Shown here piece by piece: positions 44,101 through 56,100 of a stretch of DNA of 60,000 nucleotides. Every line of letters begins with the position of its first letter. Within the stretch, counting starts at the first letter, position 1. Position numbers and translations under genes: made by a program. Source of the stretch: Liolophura sinensis (taxonomy: Eukaryota; Mollusca; Polyplacophora; Chitonida; Chitonidae). Location: the NCBI RefSeq assembly GCF_032854445.1, contig NC_088301.1, positions 3,908,001-3,968,000 on the forward strand, written 5' to 3'. The notes under the pieces are model-generated. The model saw only the letters and a program-made list of their open reading frames with translations, was not told the origin of the DNA and searched no databases.

Positions 44101-47100
44101 TATAATAGTTGAAGTACTATCTTGTGGCAGGTAAAAGTTGTGGACTTCAGTGATGAAGGCCCAATTGATAAATATAGTTTTCTCGGAAAAGATGAAAGCA
44201 GTGCTGATTTAATTATCAGGGACATAAGAGAAAGCACCTTGGTGTTTCAATAATTTTACTGTATTTACCGGCCTGGATAGCACAGTTGGTAGAGCGTTCG
44301 CTTCGGGAGCGGTAGATCCAGGATCAGTTCTGGGTCGAGTTACACCTAAGACTTGAAAGGAGGAAGTTATAACTTCCTCGCTTGGCGTTCAGCATGATGG
44401 GGATAGTGCAACAACTGGTTGACCCGTATTAGTATAATGGCTCGGGCGGGGTAGCTTACTTGCCTTCGATAAGTCGTCTCAGTGAAGCAGCACTAGATAA
44501 AAGAGCGATGGAAATCAGTCCTGCAACAAGGAGGCACATTGCATACAGCCTAAGGATTCCTTCGTCGCCATATGACTGAAAAATTGTTGAGCACGACGTT
44601 AAACCACAAGCCCTCACCACTCACTGTATTTTATAAAAGAAAAGAGAAAAACATCCCTTCTATGCAAAAAAAAAAAAAAAAGGGAAGGTATTTGTAACTT
44701 AGGAACTGCAGCCTATATGCTTTTGGCCGAGACGATGTGCTACTGTCTGACACAATTTGTGATATCGTCATCGAATATTACACAGCTTGTAAATCAACTG
44801 ATTTTTGTCTGTGGTGGTCCGTAAATGACCTGCCCCACAACACTTTGTGAAATGGCCCTACGGCTACATGTAAATAAATTGATGATCCCAAAATGATGTC
44901 TTATGCAGTAGTTCTGTGTTATGATATGTCACCTCATGGAGTCAATGGGTAAAGGCTACGTCACAGCTTAGGCCGTGCAATCTGATAGCAACGTGTTTGA
45001 TTGGACCAAAATTCTCAAGATGACTGCCTCAAGTCACACCAACCATTTGCGCAGTATTGTCATTTTGTTGTACATGTTCGTTGAAATCTCATTAAACTAA
45101 TAAAGTATGACACCTTTTAGAAAAAAAGCTTGAGTACACTGCTTTCGATTTAGCCAGGTGCTGTCTTGTCCTTTAATGTTGCTGTGATCAGCATGAAATA
45201 CTTACATCTATTTCATCTTATGCATTTATTTTTCTTACAGAGCTAAAGGAATGTCAGTCTAATGAGTTTACGTGTGCTGATAAAGCCTGCATTCCGCAGC
45301 AGTGGGTGTGTGATGAGCAAGAGGATTGTAAAGATGGCAGTGATGAAAGGGCCAATTGTGGTCAGTCATTATTATTATTTATAACCCTGTAACCATGGAG
45401 ATCAGGCTTCAGCTGGCATCCTTAAATGTGTCAGTGAAATTATTGATAATATCAAAACGCTGCTTATACGAAGTATTTTTTTGTTAGGAAAGCTTGATAT
45501 ATGTTAATGGTTTGGACTAAATTAGCTTTCATTTGCATCCAGAAATACTGTTAGGATAGTCTGTATGTCTCTAATTTTAAACGTTGATTTACAATTTTGT
45601 CTGCATGAAGTGCAGTTTTGGTTATTCTGAAACGTATATTTGCAGAGCGGCATTGTCCAGAAAATGAGTTCAGCTGCAAGAATCGGAACTGCATTTCGAA
45701 AAACTGGACTTGTGACCAGGAAGATGACTGTGGTGATAGGTCAGATGAAGAAAACTGCCGTAAGTAAAATTATGCAATGTGTACAAAATGGTCGTGTCTA
45801 AAACAGATACAGTACCATTGTCTCGCAAACCTTCCCACATATGGCCAAACCAGAACATGTGTAAATTACTAGTTAACAACCAGTTAATTGGTACTGTTGG
45901 TGAGGAGTTAGGCCAACAGACTTCATGGGTCTCATGCAGGCCCCTCAGTATGATGGATGGTGAAGTATAAATTATAAATATAAATAATTATTCAAGTATA
46001 ATAACAATTAAGAACAGTTTATTAATAATATTAATTTGTTTAATAGTAGTTATTCTAATAATTGAAGGATAAGTATGAATATTCAGATTGCTTCAAATAT
46101 TTAAAGAATGTAGCAGATGATTGTATTAACCTTTAAATTTTCATTTAAATAAAGGAAAAAACAAGCACAGTTTATATGGTAGTTAGCCATAGTTCACCAA
46201 ATAGCATCAGATCTGTGATGAAATGGTGTGTTTGTTCTTCATCAGCCAATGTGAACTGTTCAGCTGGAGAGTTTATGTGTAAGGATCAGAAGCGCTGCAT
46301 CCCTGACCGCTGGAAGTGTGATGGTGACCATGACTGCAGTGACAAGAGTGACGAGATGAACTGCACCATCACAAGGAAGTCCTTGTGTTCTAACCAGGAG
46401 TTCTCGTGTAAGGACGCCTCTGGAGAGTGCATTCACATCGCCTGGCATTGTGACGGGGACGTGGACTGCTCGGACGGATCTGATGAACCAGATGGATGTA
46501 AGTTATTGAGATCAAAATCTAGCCAAATCCGAAATTTCAGACTTTTTTCAGGAAATTTGAAAAGTGAATTTGACATTACCATTGATCACCAACCCTCTTC
46601 TGTGTTAAAGGTTTACTTTGAATCCAGCTGATTGGCGCCTTTTTGGAACAAGAACTGTATCTTAGTAACAAATTGTAATTTATTTGTTTGATTGGTGTTT
46701 TAAACCATGCTCACAAAATAATGAGGCCAGCATAATGATGGGAATTAACTGGGCAGAGCCTGGGAATTCTGTATATTGTGTTGTTTACACGCAGAAGCAG
46801 AAAATAGTCACTTTAAGTTTCTCTTGGTTGATGATGTGCAGGTGAAGTAACTTGTCGGCCGGACGATTTCTTCTGCAAAGAAAGCAAGTACTGCATCAAA
46901 GGCATTTACGAGTGTAATGGCAAAGAGGAATGTTTGGATGGCTCAGATGAGGATCATTGTAAGTACTTTTTGTTGACTTACGTAGAAGTTAACTCCTTCC
47001 GATATCATTGTTTGTGACACTGATATTGACATTATATTAATATCAGTACAAAAGTTTAGTCAGAAAAGGGCTCTAACAGAAAACTTTTCTTTGAAAATAA

Positions 47101-50100
47101 ATTCTAACTGATCAGACAAATTTCCTAGTTTATGGCTTGGTACGCTTGCCCAGTGTTCCTGTTTCATGATCATGTTTTATATAATTATTGCTTTAAAGCT
47201 GGAAACAGAAAGAAAAACTGGTTAAGTTCTTATTTTACGGGCAGCATTTTGTTCTCACTGACTTATTGACTTGCTCTTGGCTGATATAGACTCATGCATG
47301 AGAAAAACATTATTGGACTAGCTCTGAGACTTACCTGCATATAGTCTGAAACTGGCTACACAACAGGCTTTTCAAAACTTTTGTTTCAGGTAACACAACA
47401 AAAAAATGTGCTAGTAATGAGTTTGATTGTAATGGCGAGGGAATATTCTGTATTCCAAAAAGTCGTGTTTGTGATGGTGTCAACGATTGTGGGAATTATG
47501 AGGATGAAATGCTGTTTGACCCCAAAGGATGTAAAGGTGAACACTTGTATTTTTAATTGCCTTTCTTGGTTTACCAAAAGTACACTTAAAGAGCTACTAC
47601 AGTGTGAAGACTTGTGCGTCTTTAAAACGAAGTTGAATGATAAGGATTAAGTTAGTCTGAATTGCTTTCCTAAATTGTGCTAAATTTGAAATGTGTTAAA
47701 AGCGCTGTTGTTAGTTTCGGAGGACGACAGGGAAACAAATGTTTTCTATCGTTTCTAACTTTGCCTGGTGCAAGAACACTTGGCGTCACCCATCCCTGAT
47801 GTATAGCAACAAATGACGTCCAACTTTCAAATGCGCATGATGTCATTCCAGCATAACTGCTTTACCTTTTACTCATAGGTAAAATTAGTTATTCCAACAT
47901 CCAGTGTGGTGATTAGAGTTGGATAAACTTCTTGTGACATCAGAGTTCCTAACCTCTGATAGTATGGTCCATAAAGCCCACCCTAAAATTCAGCGCCTTC
48001 AACTCATTTCACAAAAATTTAAAAAAATAAATGAAAGTATATTTGTGCATAGTTTAGTGCTCTATTTATTGATGCCTACTTCGATGTTTAGATTCTTTTT
48101 CTCTAAGGCATTTTGCTTTGTCTTCATATAACAGTATTACCATTATAACTTGAATAGTTCTCACAAATATGTTTTCACTGTCTGTCCACAGAAGCTGATC
48201 CGTGTAAAACTGCAAACTGCGCCCACACATGTATAAATCTGCTGAAGACTGTCAAATGTGAATGTAATCATGGGTTTGAGCTGGGAAAAGATGGCCGCTC
48301 CTGTGAAGGTAAGCAAACTCAGCGCTCCTGGCGCATTGAGTGAGCAATGTCTCCATTTATCAATTTCGGGCAAAACCTTATGATAACTGTTTCACTGGTG
48401 CTTTGGCAAATTCTTCACATGGCAGGTGTGCCCTTTGCAAAGTTTTAGCATCCATTAGCGCTCGGCCTTTCTCTGCTTTTCATCACAGAGGATATTAAGT
48501 ATTCTATTATAAACTGATAGGTTAATTTGATTTTGCCTCCTTCATTCAAGTTAAATTATATAACTGATCAAGCACAGTTCATATTTAATTTAAAAGGAAT
48601 AACTTTTCATTAAAAACTTATACTGGAATTCATGATTTGGAACATGCTTTAAGAGCCCCTAGGTTTGATGCCTAATGTTGGATAATTTTGTTACAGATAT
48701 CAATGAGTGTGAGATCCATGGTGTCTGCTCTCAGATTTGTACCAATAAGAAGGGACACTATACATGCTCTTGTCAGGAAGGTTATGCCCTGGAGAATGGC
48801 AGCTTTTGTAAAGCCATAGGTACATATGTTTTCTGCTTAATAAATACCCACCCTAAACTGTGGTCAGTAAACTGTGGATTTGATGAATTTCTTGCTTAAT
48901 CTGTTGTTCGACTTCAGGGCCACATTAACAAAAAAACTTTGTTAATGAGACAAGATGCTCTGTGTACACACAATCTGACAAACGGCTCTACCCTAATTCC
49001 TCAACTTTTTTGCATATGAAAAAGCAACTTTCAGTGCAATTTATGCACATTTTTAATTTGATTTCAGAGACAATACTGCATTCGTTGGGTTGGTTAGTCT
49101 CAGGGCTTCACAAAACTGTGGTGAATTTTATCAGTTCACACAGAATAATGCCTATATACTTGAATACACACCTGTAGACATGTGGAAGGAATTACAGTCT
49201 GGGTTTTTGCAGACACCCATGTGCCCACTCTGTCCCCTTATAATGCTAGAGCATTATTAAACATCAGTCCATCAAATGTGCATGTGCTCCACAACTGATC
49301 TGAATTAATGCTAGTTTTATGAAACTGATCTGGAGCTGAAAGATTTCTCATTTGTTTATGGAAGGAACTACATCATGTATATCTTTTGTCTTCTATATCT
49401 TTAGTCTTTTATATATTTATCAACAGAGAGGCCATCATTAATATTCACAAACAGAAAAGATGTTCGTAAAATTCAGCTTGATCGGCATACCTACCTGACT
49501 CTAGTGGACAACACATCGAGTGCCATAGCTCTGGATTACCACTATGATGCTCATCATGTCTATTGGTCAGACGTGTCCTTGGAGAAAATTCAGAGGTGAG
49601 GAGGGAAAAAAAAGGCAGAAATCCAGTAATAGCCAGTAGAAACTATTTTGTTCAGTTTTGGCGATAAACATGAGCAATCTCTTCTGGCAACACTTACTTA
49701 AGCCTTTTCAGCCTCTTAAGTCGTATAAATCAATTTTTCTGTAACTTAGTTTTGTACATGGCCTTTGTCTGAGATGGAGTGCCCCAGAGCAAAGACATTT
49801 ATGAGAAAAGGTATCAGATTGTATGAGATAAAGAAGCTTTTATGAAAAAGCACCTGTATGTAGGTTAATGCCAGCTGTCATCTGAACAAATACAGAAGCA
49901 TCAGTGCAATTATCTGGGCACTATCTTCAGACAATTGGTACAGAATTCTTACCCCTAAAGCTTTCTGTAAATCCCCTGGAACTGATGTGTAATTCCAGAG
50001 CGTCAATCAATGGGAGTGATGTGGTGACGGTGGTTCATGACAACATCAGCACCCCAGATGGTTTGGCCGTGGATTGGATTCACGATCTGCTCTACTGGAC

Positions 50101-53100
50101 AGACACTGGAAAGGACACCATTGAAGTGATGGATCTGAAGACTAACAAACGGCGAGTGCTGTTTGACCAAGGCCTGGATGAACCCAGGGCTATTGCTGTA
50201 GATCCTATCAGGGGGTGAGTTGATGAGGAAGTTATCAGAGCCATGCCTTATCCTCATTTGTGAAATTTCATCTCAAATTTTAACACCGTTTGTCCCTGGA
50301 CTCTTGCCCATAAGGCTTAGTAGGGAAGCTTGAATTTCTGTTTCTTCATTTTTCCTTTTTTCTTTTTGACAACATGGATTTTTCAGATATATTTATTTCT
50401 ATCCTCTTATCTTTAATAATGAATTATCTTTTTGCCTTCCCCAAATATTTTATGCATCATGATTAAAAGGTGATTGTTGGTGTTGTGTGTCTGACAGATG
50501 GATGTACTGGACAGACTGGGGACAGTTTCCTAAGATTGAGAAGAGTGGAATGAATGGTCAGCAGAGAACGTCCATGATTTACTCTAAAGCAGACCTCCAG
50601 TGGCCTAATGGCTTGGCTTTAGGTAGGCATCTACACTTTTTAGATTGTTCAAATTGTTTTGACTCTCACTCTTCTAATTGTGCACTTTATTTTTGGCTCA
50701 GCTGAAAATTTGGCCAAAACATTTGGGCACATAGTGTTTGCTTATGGTAATAATTTGGAAACATGCATTGTGTGCATGTAGCATTTTTTCACGTTTTTGA
50801 TCATTTCACGTGAAAATAGTTGTTCTTGGCACTTTACTTGCCTGTTTGTCATTTTAAAACTGGATATTCACATATCTTGAGCTAAATGTCATCCAACATG
50901 GTTACTGGACCTTGTATTTTGGCAGATCATGTTGGCCAGAGACTGTACTGGAATGATGCTAAACTGCACCTTATAGCCAGCATCAAGCTGGATGGGACAG
51001 ACATGAGGATTGTCAGGACTGACCCCTCACTCATTCGCCATCCATTTGCTCTGACTGTCTTTGAGGTAGGTTATAATTTAATGATCAGTCATCGTGCGTT
51101 AAGGATGACTGCCACAAAACCTGAAGGTAAATGAAATGTTCCAAAAATATTTGTGGATAGATGAAGTGGTTTGAGTGACCTCTGAAATATTGAGGAAACC
51201 AAGATTATATCAAGTGTGTAAATATTAGGACTGCTAAATTTTAATGAAATGTTAAGTTATTACAAAGATTGCGTTTGGGACTTCAGAGTGTGTTTGGGTA
51301 TCACAAGTTAAAGAGTTGGCTATTCAGTCATTTCACACCAATACTCCTGGATGAGGCTAGCATGAATTAATGCTAGTTTAATGTACTGTATTAAAAAAAA
51401 AAAAAGTTTTCATGCCCATGCTGAAACACCAGTAATTGTTTTGAAATGTTTCTGGCCATCAGGATAGTGTCTACTGGACAGACTGGGCATCAGAGTCTAT
51501 CCAAGCAGTTAACAAATTCACCGGGAAGAACAAGATCATTGCTCTGGAGTTACATTCCCCCATGGATATTCACATCTACCACCGCTCCGTTCAGCCTAAG
51601 GGTGAGCAGACGCCTGTCTCAATATTGTTCTTTAACGGTTGGGGTATGACATAGTTGTGCAGTTACACAATCTGGCATTTGTTTTGAGGTTACTTCTCTG
51701 TACTGCCTTTTGGGTGGGAAAGCTGTCTGACCTGCCATGACAGGAAAAATGACCTACTTCTCACTAGGTCATGGTGTACTGGTTTTGCCTTTCTGCACAA
51801 CAACCTCTGGAAAATTCCTCTCCTGTCGGATGTTCAGCTTGGATAGTGTTGACAAAAAAAAATTGTAGTCTGACAGGTTACAATTTATGTCTTTTTGTTA
51901 GGTGCATGTAATATGAGCTGGAAAGTATGTATTTTATTTGTCACTCTTCTCTTAAATTCATGTTACAAGTTAGTTACTGGAAGCTGTAAGATTGCCAGTG
52001 AGCATTAATAATTTAGTTGTATGTAAAGGGGTTTGGACTCTTACGTGAAACAATAATTGTTTGGAAGTATAAGCAACTTGTATGCAAATATGTGCAAAAT
52101 ATAAGCATGTGTTTGGGACAGGACACATCTGGTCACTTAATATGCCTGTTGCCGTGGCCAGCAAGGAACGATATGAAAGATAATGAAAGAATGGAAATGA
52201 AAAACAGTGAATGACATTCTGAGAATTATGCCTGATAATAATGAGGAATTATAACGTTTGACAACAGAGCAGTACGCAAAGCATTGGTAAATTATAAGCG
52301 TCAGTATTTTGTAAAAAGTTCATTGTTATGTATGCAATTGTTTCATGTCTGCGAATTAGGTGTGTAGGTGCGAGTAGAACAAAAAATTCTCAGATGCCTG
52401 TCATCTCCAACAAAAACATTGAGTTCTATGATCCAATTCCTATGCCAGCTGTTATAGATGCTTACAATTCACACAGTGTAATCATGAAGTCAAAGAAATG
52501 GATGTGTTGTTGTTGCAGGTAAAAATCACTGTGGTCCCAATAATGGAGGCTGTGAACACCTGTGCCTGCCTGCCCCGCAAATGTCGGCAATGTCAGCAAA
52601 CTACACCTGCGTATGTCAAGATGGATATGAAAATGACGAGAACGACAGCCATAAATGCATTCCTTCAGGTAAAATATCAATTGTTGGGTTTCCATGCCTC
52701 CTTTTACATGTACCTTTGCTATTCATTGTCTTTTGACTTTTTTCTTGCAAACATCTCCTTATCTGTCTTTACTTCAGCCCGCCATTTTTAACGTTTACTT
52801 TTTGGGATTTTCTTGGTAAATGCATGATTTAATTTTTAGCTGCCTCATGGTGAAGTTTAGAGCATGATTGTAGTGCTAGTAGATGGTAGAGTTTACTAAC
52901 GTGCTTTGTCTGGTTCGGTCTCTTGATGCTTCTTGGTCATATAGTTTTCACTGGAAAGTTGTAGTCTGTTTGAATGTTTGTCTTTGGTGCGTGGAAAGGG
53001 TTTCTTCTGGAGTTCTCAGGAAAACCTTTGTTACAGCAGCTGTCTACCAGATTTGTTTTGTAGCTTTTAAAAAAGATCTTGGTATCTAATGAATAATGCA

Positions 53101-56100
53101 TTGCTGTTTGTTTGTCATCAGGCACTTTTTTTCTGTATCTTTGCAAGCCTTAATTATTTGTTTCTGTTTCTGTATCCACTCATTTGGCTCACATTGCACA
53201 CACTAATCATCTCAATGCCTTTGTCGACTATCTTGGGTTGCTTCCAACTAGACATTTGTATAACATTTTCTCAAGTTTAATGATTTGACCAAATTAGTAA
53301 TATAACTTTCTTTCATACAGCTTTATAATTATACCCTGTAATAATAATTGGTGGGTCCACTGTTCTATATTTGTAGCCGACCAAAAATATTGAGGATAAT
53401 TTCATATGATACAGTTTTAAAGTATACATTTATCTTGATATTTGTTTGAATGAATTTTCCTGTTGGTTGAAAGTAACATCACTAGACTACATGTAGCTCA
53501 TGACACATAATTTCTTGCAACCACAGAAGAGCTTTGAATGGCTCAGTAGTTTACCTGTTACTCGTTGAATGCTAACCTGAATTGTTTGTGTCTACAGTTG
53601 ATATTCCCCTCCATAACTCAACAATTGATGGCTCTTCCGACAATATTACCACCTCTAACAACAGTTCAGTAGACAATGGTATGTGGTATCCCAGGTTGTT
53701 CTGTTTTAGTACTAGTTGTAGTCTGTCATGTGGAGTTTCTTTGTTGGAAATTTCAAGGTTCACAATTTTTCAAATACTTGACATTGCACTTCCTTTGGAC
53801 TCCAGCGATACCCCAGGCAACTGATAGGGGAATCAGGTGAATTGTGGTGGAGAAAACAGGAAAACAGACTTACATACATAAATGTATTCTTATGGGTATA
53901 CAACTTCTGGTTTATTAACACGATGTTTCGATGTAGTTACTGACATCACTTGACTACTTCTGGTTTACTAACACGAAGTTTCGATGTAGTTACTAACATC
54001 GTAATCAAGTAATGTTAGTGACTGCATTGAAACGTGGTGTCAATAAACCAGAAGTCATATATCCATAAGGATGCTTTGTCCAGTGTACTTCCATCCCAAA
54101 TTTTAATGCCACTCAAACACGTCAAACAAAATAAATTTCTTCCTGTACAAGTAGATAACAATTTTGTTTTTGGAACACTCTTTTGGTGGAGTGGTAAAGA
54201 GACCTAATGTTTTATTTTGTAATATCGTAGAGGAATGAATAATTATGGCCTAAAGCCACTGCGGTAATATTTCAGCCATATTGTGGTGACAAAGAGAACA
54301 ATTTTTAATTAGTTATTCAGCATGACACAAATTAGGACTTCTTGAAGGGAAACTGAAATAATATTGAAGATTCTCCTCTGGGTGTCTGAACATATGTTGT
54401 CTGTTGGCCATTGCTGGCAGGCTTGAGAATTCTATTCAGATGAGGGCTGAGATTAGAAGATTGAGTCTCTAACTGCAAAAAACTGGATTTTAGTTTGTAC
54501 CAATGATTATCATAGTGAACTGTTGGCGTGTGACACCTAATGTGCATTGTTGACTTTGGAAGGACTTGTCTGTACTGCAGGGTGTGTCACATGATATGGT
54601 CATTTGGTACTCGATCAGAAAATGTTTGTTAAAAAGTTTACAGATGGTATCAAGTGCATGTTTAGTCATGTTATTGCAATACTGTCATATATGTATACAT
54701 ATATATTTAGCTTCACCCCAGTATTTACTCAACATAAATAATCTCGTAAAAAAGGCCAGGTCATCCAGTCCTGCTGATTGATACTAACGTACCTGCAGCA
54801 TTATATGAAATGTTTATAGAGGCTTTGGGGTTTTTCCCCCGACTCCACTTGCTGGCCTCAGCATGTGGCATTTTCTCTCTGTACTTAATAAAAATGAAAG
54901 ATGTTGATAACATATATATTTAATTCATTGCAGTTAAGGATCTGTTATATTATGCTTTTCATGATTGGCTTGTAGACGATTTTAGTGCCGGCATAAGGGT
55001 ACCGTTCAATGATATAAGTTAAGTCCTAAAGACCTATAAATCACCAGTCAAGATTAAATGGGATCTCTTTATTTTATATATGAGACATAAGTCTGCTAGA
55101 TGCCTGCAGTTACTAGTCATGTCGGACACTTAACTTTGGCATGACTGCAGAGTTGTCTTCAGCCTAGAAATTTGGACTTTCAGAGTTAACACCACTTCAT
55201 TAGTACATGCACACACATTATATACATAATAACCTGTAAATTCATTTTTTACAGTGTACCCTATCCGTGTACCAAAGCCAGCAACAAAGAGTCCACAGAC
55301 TACTGTGCCAGTGAAGAGTCCTACCAAGAAGCCCTTCCAGCCTGTGACGACCCAAGACAAGGGGTACACCATTCAGCCTGCAGACAATGATACAGACACA
55401 CATGAGAACAAGGCCATCAACAAGAGCTCGGAAGCTAAGGAAGGCATCAACATAGCAGTCATCGTCATCATTGTTGGCATTGTTTTGCTGCTCTGTATAC
55501 TCGGGGTAAGTTGTCATTCTGGAATCCATGCTCAGGAGTGACGTTATCATTGTCGGTTCCTGCTGAGAAAGTTGTAGAACAGAAGTGTTCCAATACCATT
55601 TAGGACTATGTGGAATGACTTGGAGGTTACCTGTTATTGAAGGAGTAGATATACAGGGCTTGAAATAAGACCTCACACCAATAGGTTACATCAGACCTTC
55701 CTGCTTGTACGATTTTGGTGTATTTTGTATGCTAAATATGAAGACAAACCGACCATACGCCAAAGAAGTATAAAATATGCCATACACGAAAGAAAAAAAA
55801 ATCCAATGTCCGACTTGATTTTTTTTTTTGTATACAAGTCTGTTTAGTCTCAGATCCACAATTTTAACATTCCCATTTCAGCAAGGATCTAGTAGGAAAC
55901 CCCCAACTTGCAAATTAATATAGCTTAAATGTAGAGCGCAAAGGGTTTCAGAGTGGTGACCCGTTCATTCTGTCTTTTTATGTCAATCCTTTTTGAGCAT
56001 TCTTTTCCTGGCAAAATGACTGGCGATTACATGCCTGGCGGTGATGTGCATGAAGTCAGCGGATGTAAAAGCACAAAGTCACAGTGAGAAATTCTTGAAC

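Larger units (their letters stand above)
41165..47536 (+). other. VLDLR: Receptor exons 1-8: signal peptide and eight LDLa modules
   Basis: Exons: 41165-41240, 41827-41937, 43200-43322, 45241-45360, 45646-45759, 46246-46497, 46842-46958, 47390-47536. All internal junctions are phase 1, typical of shuffled LDLa exons. Exon 6 encodes two modules (5 and 6); the others encode one each. Modules 1-6 end in the calcium-binding CxDxSDE pattern. Module 7 has YECNGKEEC where WxCDGxxDC is usual, and module 8 has CGNYEDE in place of SDE. The ATG chosen gives a clean signal peptide and is the first ATG after 41040. Confidence 0.94.

Noticed and set aside
44267-44340. Possible tRNA gene
   Set aside because: A and B boxes are present but the cloverleaf is incomplete and the sequence continues into a SINE body with a flanking target duplication.
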